This document shows, piece by piece, positions 55,130 to 64,000 of a stretch of 64,000 bases of DNA (the stretch's first letter is position 1; each line of letters begins with the position of its first letter). The stretch is taken from the NCBI RefSeq assembly GCF_037042905.1, contig NC_087256.1, positions 25,749,501 through 25,813,500 on the forward strand, read 5' to 3'. The stretch comes from Lytechinus pictus (taxonomy: Eukaryota > Echinodermata > Echinoidea > Temnopleuroida > Toxopneustidae). The notes beneath the pieces are model-generated. The model was not told where the DNA came from, ran no database searches, and saw nothing but the letters and a program-made list of their open reading frames with translations. Made by a program: the position numbers and the translations under genes.

Positions 55130-56479
55130 CAGTGCGTATAAAAAAAAACGGGACAAATTTGAAAAGTCTATGAAATTTTTGTTTCAAATTATGATCTCTA
55201 TATTTTGGTGTCAATAGGTGCTCTGAGGTCTTATACTTCAAATGCCATTAAAATAATTTAGTTTCGTTCATGCTTGAGCGTACACGGAATGTTTTTGTCT
55301 CGGGTTAAAAAGGAGGCTTGCGACAAAATGGCATAAAATTATAAATATGATGGTCGGACTTTTTGCTAATCAGCAGACTTCCTCTTAACCTTTTCATTAT
55401 CTTTGCCATAATTTTCAAATTATGCGGTCAAAATTCAATTCCAAATCTACTTATTTGCTTGAATATGTATGTTCCTTTTTAATATGTTCTCTTTTAGCTT
55501 TGAATATTCCTTCTGTAGGCAAGAACAATTTTTTTAAAACCGAAGTATGGGAGAGCGTGTTTCTTTTTTCAAATTTCATTGAATGCTACGAAAGTTATGG
55601 TGCCTTTGAACAGGGGCATACTGATGGATGGGGGCTCGGGGTGCTCCACCCCTCCCCCCGAATAAAAAGGTCATGACCAAGAAAAAAAAGTGGAAAGGAA
55701 AATAACAGAAAACATAGAAAGAGAAATATGATATCATTTCCAGAATATTCTGTTAAAATCACAAAAATTGATGTTTTAATAAAAAAGTGGAAAATCTTGC
55801 TTGCTCGCTGCACAACTTTTTAATACATTTTACCCGATCTGCCATATCTTGCTCCACCAAAATTGACTCAATTCATCATTGTCATTGAAAGACATGAATC
55901 CTTTCCTGTTTATCCTGTCAAGCACATTAAACTTCGTGAAGGATTCAATAACCCCTTTAAAATAGGATTCATGTCTTTTATAGGTACCATAACATGATTT
56001 GTTTCTTATAATAAAATGATTTGAATAATTACAAATTCTCCCAATTATTAATGCAAATCTTCTTACTTGGGTTGACAAAAAGTCTTCTTTTCTTACTTTT
56101 GAAGGAAAATTCAAAGGTTAAAGAAGTTTAAATGAAAAACAAAATAATTCAGGTAAATAAATAAATTTGTAAATGAAATTTGACAGCATAATTAGAAAAT
56201 TATGGCAAAGATAATGAAAAGAATAAGAGGAAGTCTGCTGATTAGTCAAAAGTCTAATCATCAAATTTCTCTTTTCTGCCATTTTGGCGCAAGCCTCTTT
56301 TTGAGCCCCCGACAAGAACGTCCCGTGTTCGCTCAAGCATGAACAAAATTAAGTTTTTAAATGGCATTTAAAAGATAAGATTTTAAGAGCAGCTATTAAC
56401 ATCAAAATATAGATATAATAATTTGAAACAATTTTTTTATAGACTTTTCAAAACTGTCCCGTTTTTTTTATATGCACTG
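55130..56479. mobile_element. TA-flanked element with long inverted arms
   Basis: Flanked by TA (55128-55129 and 56480-56481); ends cagtgcgtataaaaaaaaac and gttttttttatatgcactg. Inverted arms run to about 55608 on the left and back to about 55950 on the right, with decreasing identity. The arms carry matching ORF-like stretches (plus 55422-55608, minus 55950-56114). At the centre (55609-55830) lies a hAT-like left end caggggcatactgatgg with no right partner. Target site and ends suggest Tc1/mariner-type mobilisation. Confidence 0.85.
55830..56114 (-). pseudogene. 94-codon open frame in right arm of the TA element
   Basis: Reads KVRKEDFLSTQVRRFALIIG, NHFIIRNKSCYGTYKRHESY, then KFNVLDRINRKGF and FWWSKIWQIG. 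The amino-terminal part has a diverged counterpart on the plus strand of the left arm (LNIPSVGKNNFFKTEVWES, ECYESYGAF). It looks protein-like rather than low-complexity, but I do not recognise a family. It may be a fragment of a gene trapped in the element. Confidence 0.35.
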
Positions 56480-56481
56480 TA

Positions 56482-57238
56482 TTGTTAAAATTTCAATTCT
56501 TTTTAATTGCAATTTATTTATTTAGTCTTAAAGTCGTGTATATTTGCTCCATGCAGTTCTTATTTCAAATAGTACGGCTTTTTTTTTTTTTTACAGACGG
56601 ATGGGGGGGGGGGGGGTCTGGTTCAAAGTTATATAGTTTTTGTGTACAGGTTTATCACCTGAACTTATAACCTGCAATAAAGCACACAAAGTAATGATAC
56701 AATAGGTAAATACCAGACGCTCCGACATAGGATTTTGCAGACTCGGCAAATAATGTGAATAACAAGAGTCAATATTTGACAGAATGATTGTACAGATAGT
56801 GCTATTGTTTAAATTGCTGCTGGATTTCATAAAGATGGAATAAATGGTGATAAAATGGATGTGCACAATTATAACAAAAGTAATGAGTCTAGAATGGAAT
56901 CATGATAAAAGTGGTTAATGAACGATTGTAATGTACTAGTTACATGTAGTTAAATTGTAGTTAAATACAATTAATTTTGAAGGTAATTTGTGTAGCTTTG
57001 TTGCAGACTCATTCACCAGTCCTGAGTAAGGATAAAATTGCAATATTGTCAGTCATTTTCTTGGAGTTGCTTTTGATATTGGGCATCACTTGCCCAATGT
57101 GGCAGTAATAGACCAGTTCGTAGTTACTTCATGGATTATTTTGGTCAAATGACCTTTCATTTCTTTCATTATGATAGGCAGATTTCAAAGCAAGATACTA
57201 TGTAAGCATGCCTTACATAGCAGGATAAAGATTGAATA
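56482..57238. other. Gene-free stretch
   Basis: A T-run plus G13 run lies at 56580-56617. No gene supported. Confidence 0.5.
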
Positions 57239-57375
57239 TGCAACTGTTGTAACTTTGCCATAATGGCAACTACCATGGTAACAGGGCTCAGCAGCAAATC
57301 AGAATCAAGGTTACCATAGTAGTTCCCATAATGGCATAGTTACAACAGTTGCAAGTTCTAAATGAAACGGGCCCC
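57239..57375. mobile_element. Hairpin MITE fragment
   Basis: tgcaactgttgtaactttgcc...taccatggtaac (57239-57282) and gttaccatagtag...gttacaacagttgca (57309-57352) are near-perfect inverted arms, followed by aaatgaaacgggccccagg. A related piece lies at 49946-50012 (taatggcaaatttacaacat, gaagcgagccccagg). Confidence 0.75.
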
Positions 57376-57720
57376 AGGTGACTACATTGTAGAATAGCAC
57401 ATCAATGAACACTGTATGAAGGTATTAGTTGCATTTCTACTTTGAATGCAAATTGTACATGTACCATGTTGTACAATGTACTTGGCAAAATGTGAAATAC
57501 CAGTCCATCTTGGTCTCATCGTTCTGTTTGTGGATGTGAATGAAAAACACAATTCAAAAGAATATATTAATAATCAGGTCATCAAAGTTGGTGCTCATCT
57601 CATTAAATCTTAAACCACTGTGTCACTTTAGTACCAATGACCTTCCTCTGATCATGCGCAAAATCTTCTGATCATGCGCAGAGTGGAACTATGAACTGGC
57701 TTCTTGTATATGAACATCTG

Positions 57721-57885
57721 GGGAGCGTTCCATGAAAAAGGACTTGTAACACTTGTTGGACGTTTTATCCGACAAGTCCCATTTCGTCCCGACTGTTACC
57801 TAAATCAAGGACAGTTGTCAGGTCTGACAAACTTGTCGGATGAAAATATTGATGAAATGCCCCCCCCCCCCCCCGAAATCTGTTT
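57721..57885. mobile_element. Palindromic MITE related to 4627-4801
   Basis: gcgttccatgaaaaaggact at the left and a gatgaaatgcccccc right end; inner ttatccgacaagtcc / gacaaacttgtcggat symmetry. Same general design as the unit at 4627-4801. Confidence 0.55.
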
Positions 57886-58880
57886 TGGAGGATGATACAT
57901 GGAATGAGAATTGAAGACTAGGCCGTGTAGCACAAATGTTTGCTAAAAAAATCTACAATGTGGCTAATCAAGATTGTTGTGAGTTGTGTTCAAAGACTCG
58001 CCAGTAACCATCTTCTTTCAGGTTTGTGTTTGGTTGTAAAGCATTGTGTTACCAAGGAGTTAAAGACATGGAGAACCATCAAACACTTTCCCTTTATAGC
58101 CACTTTGATCCCGCAATGATAAAACATGTTACAAATGTGTTTCATTGCATATTTCTTGCAGATAAAAGACAAAATATTCCTGCCTAACTACAGACTTACA
58201 GGTGAATTACAAAAGAAAGCATGCTTTTGTATAACTACTTTTCACTGCCTCTGGTCGGGTAATATAAGCAGACACCTTGTCACTTTTTATACAGGGGACA
58301 AAAAATAAATGTTGCAATATTTCTTGAAATATGATCTAAAATTTCTCGACTGGCTGCGGTTGGCCGCAGTTCTGACACACATCATCAGAAATTCATGTAT
58401 TTCACAAACTATTCATGATATTTTTATAGTGTGGAAATTTGTAAAATGTTGATTCTAAGAATGTCAAGTTATGAGGTTTTATTACATTTCAAAACTGTTA
58501 TCATTCAATGTTTCGCCCAATTGCATGACACAATAAGCCTTTGATGTATATTTCGTCATTTGTTCAATATATATACATGTTAATATGCTCAAAGGAAAAT
58601 GGAAATATCCCAGTTATCTATTTTTTGACATAAATCACTTTTCAGTTTCCGCATGAAGCTGGCGGCATCATAGGTAGCGACCAAGGATACACTGCACCTG
58701 TGTATTTCTTTTGTACTTTAGAAATTGGATTCTATTTGCATATCGTTATCTCTCCATTCTTTTTACCTCCACGGTGTTACAGACCCCTGGCTTTTGTTTC
58801 ATATAACTTTACGATTGCCTACTTACACGTTGGTACTGAATTTTTATTCCTCCCATTGGCTATAAAATGGGAAAGGTGGA
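57886..58880. other. Gene-free stretch upstream of the SINE
   Basis: No coding region is supported. A small hairpin, ctgcggttggccgcag, lies near 58352. Confidence 0.45.
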
Positions 58881-58881
58881 A

Positions 58882-58960
58882 ACATCGTGGTGTAGCGGTT
58901 CTGACTCTTGCCCTGAAATCAGTGGGTCGTGTGTTCGAATCCCACTGCTGCCTAGCGTCC
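58882..58960 (+). mobile_element. tRNA-derived SINE head
   Basis: catcgtggtgtagcggttct (A box) and gtgttcgaatcccac (B box) at tRNA spacing, with a decayed anticodon arm. This is a typical invertebrate tRNA-derived SINE head; the body is short and runs into a G-run of about 23. Confidence 0.65.
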
Positions 58961-59290
58961 TTTTACGGGGGGGGGGGGGGGGGGGGGGTCAATCCGCACT
59001 TTGTAACTCTCCACCCAGGTGTTAAAGCCTATGTAGTATGTACGGTATGTTAAGCAGTTTAGTCTTTGAATTATTTTTGGAATGCTCCCCAGGGTGTGGA
59101 GAAAGTGGATGCATTGTGTGCGGACATGCCAGGTTCCGTTGACCAGGTTGTAAAGCAATAGAAACAATACAAATGTACATGTAGTTGTATACTTCTATTA
59201 TTTGTACCCTACACTTGAAGGATATATTTGTTCTTATTTATGACACATCTTTTAATATTTGTATCTTTAGATATTTGTACAAGAAGTGCA

Positions 59291-59461
59291 ATGGAACTAC
59301 CACTCATCTCCGCTCTCCTGGCCCTGGTCCTAATCTCAGTGGACCTGTGCTTGGCCGAGTCTTCGGAACCAGAGAGGACCATTGAATACTACACTGATAG
59401 GTGTCTGGATGGAAAGTACCAAAAGGATAAGCCTGGACCGGAAAGTGATCTCTTCAGCCAG
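59291..59461 (+). CDS. Folate-receptor-like protein, first coding exon (partial gene)
   Basis: The ATG at 59291 opens 57 codons ending exactly at a CAG|GTCAGT donor (59461/59462), so the intron is phase 0. Residues 1-22 (MELPLISALLALVLISVDLC) form a signal peptide with likely cleavage after LCLA. The following CLDGKYQKDKPGPESDLFSQ matches the opening of the folate-receptor domain, where a Cys, a basic stretch and KPGPE precede the next cysteines. Vertebrate relatives are GPI-anchored or secreted folate binders. The acceptor gtatctttag at 59270 suggests an upstream untranslated exon. Exons encoding the rest of the cysteine-rich domain were not found between 59462 and 64000, where introns or flank are filled with MITEs. 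The ligand is not predictable from one exon. Confidence 0.75.
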
Positions 59462-59774
59462 GTCAGTCTTTGACACTTCCTGTCGTTTGTAACTGGGTGA
59501 ATTGTTTCAACCTTCAGCATTATTATTTTTTAGATTTTGGGTTATGCTCACTTGGTTGTCATCCCAGGATAAACGGAAGCAACTCTGTGGAATAAGTTTC
59601 TTACTTTAATAGCAAATGAGAAAAGTGTGTCATTGTTTTATGTGGAAATATAGAGAGTTTTTTGCTATTGAAACGTCTATATTTTTGGGAATTGCGCCAA
59701 ATATTGCGGGCTATGTGACTACAAAATTCCTTTGCATTATCCATCATGTACAGCATGTACGTACATGTATTTAA

Positions 59775-60336
59775 AGGGATGGTCCGGGCTGAAAGTATTT
59801 ATAGCTTAATAAATAGAGTAGAATTCACTGAGCAAAATGCCGCAAAATTTCATCAAAATCGGATAACAAATAATAAAGTTATTGAATTTTGAAGTTTAGC
59901 AATATTTTGTGAAAACATTCGTCATGAATATTCATTAGGTGGGCTGATGATGTCACATCCTCACTTAATCTCTTGTATTTTATTATATGAAATTAGGTTT
60001 ATTCAAATTTTTTCCTCCAAGAACTAGAAAAATTGGATTGGCAATTGATTTAGTGCATTAGATATTTATTGCTGCAACTTATTTCATTATAAGGGAGACA
60101 TATTATTCACACAAGTATGAAATGATGAAAAAAATATGATTTTATGTAATAACATAAGAAAACGGAAAGTGGGGATGTGACATCATCAGCCCACCTAATG
60201 AATATTCATGACAACTGTTTTCACAAAATATTGCTTTATTATTTGTTATCCGATTTTGATGAAATTTTCGGCATTTTGCTCAGTGAATTCTACTCTATGT
60301 ATTAAGATATAAATATTTTCAGCCGGGACCATCCCT
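59775..60336. mobile_element. TTAA-flanked MITE (gggatggtccgggc ends)
   Basis: TTAA at 59771-59774 and 60337-60340; ends agggatggtccgggctga and cagccgggaccatccct. Inner ttgctcagtgaattctac-type blocks are inverted. Located in the presumed first intron of the folate-receptor-like gene. Confidence 0.9.
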
Positions 60337-60533
60337 TTAAATTATCCCAAATAAAGTATATAAAAAAGAAAAGTCAATTTTGAAAATCATCAACTTGCTT
60401 CCTTTTGTCATGGGACAGCAGAATTTATCTCAGCTCTTGCAGGGAGGGAATTTTGTCCTTAATTCAGTGCATTGATAGGAGGATATAAAGTCATTTATTT
60501 AGAAAGACATACTGTATTTATAAAGGAATGCTC

Positions 60534-61106
60534 CAGGCTGAAGATATTTATATCTCAATAAATAGATTAAAATTCACAGAGCACAATGCTGAAAATTTGA
60601 ACAAAATCAGATAACAAATAACAAAGTTATTGAATTTTAAAGATTTGCATTATCCCAGTGAAACAGTTCTAGGTATGTCTTCATGAATATTCATTAGGTG
60701 GGCTGATGATGTCATATCCCCACTTGTTCTTTTGTAAATATGAAATTAGGTAATTCAAAAAATTTTTTACTAAGAACAAAAACAATTTGATTGACAACTG
60801 ATTATTAATTAAAGTGCATTCGGTAATTATTGCTGCAACTTATTTCATTATTATGGAGACACATCATTTACACATTTATGAAAAAATGAAACAATTATGA
60901 TTTCATGTAGAAAAAGGAAAGTTGGGATGTGACATCATCAGACCACCAAATGAATAATATCCAAGTCCTTTGGAAGCGCATAGACATTATTCGTAATTGT
61001 GATATACGCTATACAAGAACTGTGTATTATTATTATTATTAAATTTTCAGCATTTTGCTCTGAATTTTACTCTATTTTTAGATATATTCTCAGCCCGAGT
61101 ATCCCT
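60534..61106. mobile_element. MITE, same family as 59775-60336
   Basis: aggaatgctccaggctgaag and its worn inverse ctcagcccgagtatccct; inner blocks match the preceding MITE. Flanks (ataa/ttta) are decayed TTAA. Confidence 0.8.
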
Positions 61107-61610
61107 TTTAGGGAAAATCTTGTGAGAAATGTGAAGATTGACCACTAGGATTATCTATGTAGGAAGAACATCAATGAAAAAGGTGCACTTCAGATGCCGG
61201 AACATTAAAAACATTTCAATTCACAGCAAAAATGCTCATGTTGAACATTCGCATGTACTCTCACGTATGCATTTTATTATTTGAATTGATTTCCACATTC
61301 TCATTAAATACATATATGTATTATACAAAGAATAACAAATAACATTTAAAAAACTATACAAAATTGATCATAATGAAAAGGTGTGGGATTATAAAAAATT
61401 TTTGAAAAAAACTTGTAATCAATTTTTTTGTACACGGAGATTAGAAGTTTACTTTTTCTCGTTGCTCAAAAGACCATGAGCTCTGCACAGTCGGCCACTG
61501 TTCAGGATCAGTAAGTGTTTGCATGATTTATGTGTACACGTGTGCAGTGCATGTGATAACGGCAGACTCGAGTCTGATTTCTTATCCATTTGATGATCCC
61601 CAAATCTTAA
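61107..61610. other. Gene-free intronic or flanking stretch
   Basis: No exon with a folate-receptor match or splice context was found. Confidence 0.4.
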
Positions 61611-62007
61611 GGCAGTGCTGCACCAGCCCGAGTTTGCCCAATCTCAAGATTTTAGCCCGATCGGCCCTCTTCACGATTAATCTCGAGATTCAAGAAACCC
61701 CATCTCCACCATCGCAAGAAGAGCGATTCCTGCAAGAGCGAGGCATCGTTGCATTATGGTCTGACGCCGTGAATAAATAATCCCGGAGCATCTGCACCTG
61801 CGAATTAGCGGGATAATTCGTAAAATAGTGCGCTATTTTGCAAATATTCCCAAGTTGACTTGGGATTGCAATCTTAAGATTAATCCTAACAACTAGCGCA
61901 ATAATTGCGTCTCCATTACAAATAATCTTGAGATTGTTCAGATCGGGATAATTTGCCGGATCAGAAATAGCGTGCTAATTTGAAAACTCGGGCTGATGCA
62001 GACGGCC
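61611..62007. mobile_element. MITE with ggc.gtctgca-cagcccgagttt ends
   Basis: ggcagtgctgcaccagcccg at the left and cgggctgatgcagacggcc at the right; inner aatcttgagatt / aatctcaagatt-type words are frequent on both strands. Left flank TTAA, right flank worn. The 85-codon frame across it is chance. Confidence 0.8.
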
Positions 62008-62359
62008 CTTATGAGCATACTCTTTGGTGTGCTATGATAGAATATAATCAACATTTTCCAATTTTGTGAGAAATTTCTTTTATGATAAAATCCCATGACC
62101 AGACTAAAAGTTATAAAGATAGTGCAATGGCCTATAACATGATGTGTAATAGTGCTTTGAACTTTAAGAGCAAAGCATCTTCATCCCCATTTTTTTTTTT
62201 TACTTTGGTAAAATAATGGTTCACAAATCAGACTGAGTAATTAGGTTCGCTTAAGAAGGCTATCAAAACCACCAAGGACGGAAGACTGCAAGGCCTTTTT
62301 ATTGTTCTAGAGGAACAGGAAATCAACTTAAAGATTAACGCCCCTTTTCATTTTGATAG

Positions 62360-62660
62360 AGGGAGATGAATTGGGGAATTCCCTTATACACTTGTTGGCA
62401 TTCAATTTGATGAAAGTTTCCGACAGTGGTCCAATGACTCCATGCTTTGGAATATAATAATAGCTGTATTTATAAAGCGCCTTTTGCCTTAGGATACAAA
62501 GCGCTGCTATTATTACCCCGGCTTTAGCTCGAGCTACCATCACCGGCGCTCAGTGCATGCAAGGAATTAATCCTGCCGCTTTCACCCATTTATATCAATA
62601 TAAATCATCTTTACAATGTATTCACACCTTAAATGTATCCGGAAGGAAATACATTTATGT
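62360..62660 (+). repeat. Direct repeat D, copy 1
   Basis: gggagatgaattgggga, cttgttggcatt, aatgactcc.t.ctttggaa and aaatgtatccggaaggaaat recur in order at 63870-64000. This copy also holds a 'tttataaagcgccttttgcc' segment of a common dispersed repeat. Confidence 0.65.
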
Positions 62661-62687
62661 TCAATGACGAGGACAATGCTAAAACCA

Positions 62688-63789
62688 CTAGGGGGGGGGG
62701 GGGGTATTCTGAAAAGTCTCGTAAGTTTCCACATAACTTTCCTCATAAGTTACCCATTTAATGGAGCACTAATGTACATGTACCTCCAAATTCGTATTCT
62801 GTCCCTTTCTCTCTTTCCATTTGTAGCTTTCTTTGTTTTTTTTTTACAATATTTTATTTGCCTGTCTCAGGGCCCTGATCGGGGGGGGGGGGGTTCTTTT
62901 TTAATTTGATTCCTACTTATTTTACAACATACTTTTCATTTATATGAGAAATCTCCAACAAAATGCTGATTTGAATTAAAAGATTTTAAAAATCAAACAA
63001 GCATAATTTTTTAAATACCGGTAGTCGAAATTTTATTAAAATTGGATATACAAATTTTATGACATTTAAGATATTATAGGTGGGAAAATGATGGCATCAC
63101 TCACTATTTTTTTTCTTTTGTATTTTATTCTATGAGAGAATATTCATTTAAATACTAAATGGGTCTATGCTTATTTTTTTTATTGTCGGAAACAAGGTTT
63201 GATTCACCCCTGAACATTGCTGCACCTACCATTATTTGGCAATCTCATTATTGTCAAAATAATGTGCAAAAACAAAACACTTTATGATGCTAATAATAAA
63301 AGAAAATATAGAAAAATAATACACAATTTCTGTTTCCTTTTTCCCTCTTTTCTAATTTCTTTATTACCAAATATAGGCCTATTCCTTATTTTACTTGTTT
63401 CTGTACCACCTTCTTTCCCTTTATTCCCTTCTTATACCGTTCTCCTTTATTCTCTTCCTTCCTCCTAATTTTGGTCGCAGTATTAAACCGATTTGATGAT
63501 ATTTATATGAAACGAAAGCCACATTTAGCAAGAGATGATGAGACTTAATGGACCTCTTATCACCATTATCTTTCCCCACTGGAAAGTCCACTAATTGAGC
63601 GCTATGAGACTTTTCAGAATACCAAAAGTCTTGTAACTACTCAATTAAGTCTTCGCGCGGTCATAACGCGTACTATTGCAAGTGCGCGCAACGCAACCGT
63701 GCCAAATAAGGAAAGGGGCACTTACGTGACTTTTCAGAGTACCAAAATGCTAAATTGAGTGCTAACTGAGCTTTCAGAATACCGCCCCT
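62688..63789. mobile_element. Inverted-repeat element (ggggtattctgaaaag ends)
   Basis: ctagggggggg...tattctgaaaag at the left and ctttcagaataccgcccctgg at the right. The interior includes a fragment of the TTAA MITE family (about 62990-63250) and repeated acttttcagaataccaaaa phrases near the right end (63607 and 63727). Target duplication not clear. Confidence 0.65.
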
Positions 63790-63869
63790 GGTATTATAGT
63801 GATTATTTTGGATGAATTCATCTGGAAAAAAACTTTGAAAGTTATGTTTGTTCAGGCTTTCTGCCTATT

Positions 63870-64000
63870 TTGTGGGAGATGAACTGGGGACCTTGTCGGC
63901 ATTTACTTTGAAGGTCCCAACAGTAGTGAAATGACTCGTCATTGGAAAATCATCTGCTAGTATTCACATTTTAAATGTGTCCGGAAGGAAATACATGTAT
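63870..64000 (+). repeat. Direct repeat D, copy 2 (cut by window end)
   Basis: Matches 62360-62660 without the dispersed-repeat insert; both copies flank the element at 62688-63789. Confidence 0.65.

Noticed and set aside
61523-61780. 85-codon frame as the second folate-receptor exon
   Set aside because: No matching cysteine pattern, no splice context, and it runs across a MITE end.

Overview
The window is AT-rich animal genomic DNA. It has spliced genes, intronless chemoreceptor-type GPCRs, LINEs with poly(A) or short-repeat tails, tRNA-derived SINE sequence, and very many short inverted-repeat transposons (MITEs). The repeat landscape fits a marine deuterostome, most likely an echinoderm such as a sea urchin: hAT-type MITEs beginning CAGTGGCG..., 'TAGGCCTA' words, TTAA-flanked MITEs, and conserved roughly 155-bp tandem repeats. 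That assignment is inference from family resemblance; no species-specific gene is seen.

Only three loci look like host protein-coding genes. Two are tandem class-A (rhodopsin-family) receptors of 326 aa at 24192-25172 and 30783-31763. They sit in a segmental tandem duplication: unit 1 is about 20067-30207 and unit 2 about 30208-35680. Each has a probable untranslated first exon and a roughly 165-bp intron. The third is the first coding exon of a folate-receptor-like secreted or GPI-anchored protein at 59291-59461; the rest of that gene was not found before the window ends.

Layout. 1-5.2 kb: a dispersed repeat and a 2-kb foldback element. 5.26-9.56 kb: an almost intact but dead L1/Tx1-type LINE on the minus strand. 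10.6-14.1 kb: a hAT element with a second foldback copy inside it. 14.3-20 kb: a minisatellite, MITEs and tandem repeats. 20-35.7 kb: the GPCR duplication, in which the two units serve as empty-site controls for each other's insertions. 36-46 kb: minisatellite, LINE tail, polypurine tract and several hAT MITEs with exact 8-bp target duplications, one nested in another. 46.4-46.8 kb: an inverted-repeat element carrying a tRNA-like gene with a UCA anticodon. 47-57 kb: LINE remnants, a direct repeat pair, a GC-rich island and a long-TIR TA element. 57-64 kb: a SINE, the folate-receptor exon, and an intron or flank filled with MITEs.

Most of the sequence is therefore mobile DNA. The strongest candidates for something undescribed are the tRNA-carrying inverted-repeat element, the foldback family with a conserved acidic reading frame in both arms, the roughly 110-bp satellite with a palindromic core inside hAT elements, and the duplicated promoter/leader exon of the first GPCR.
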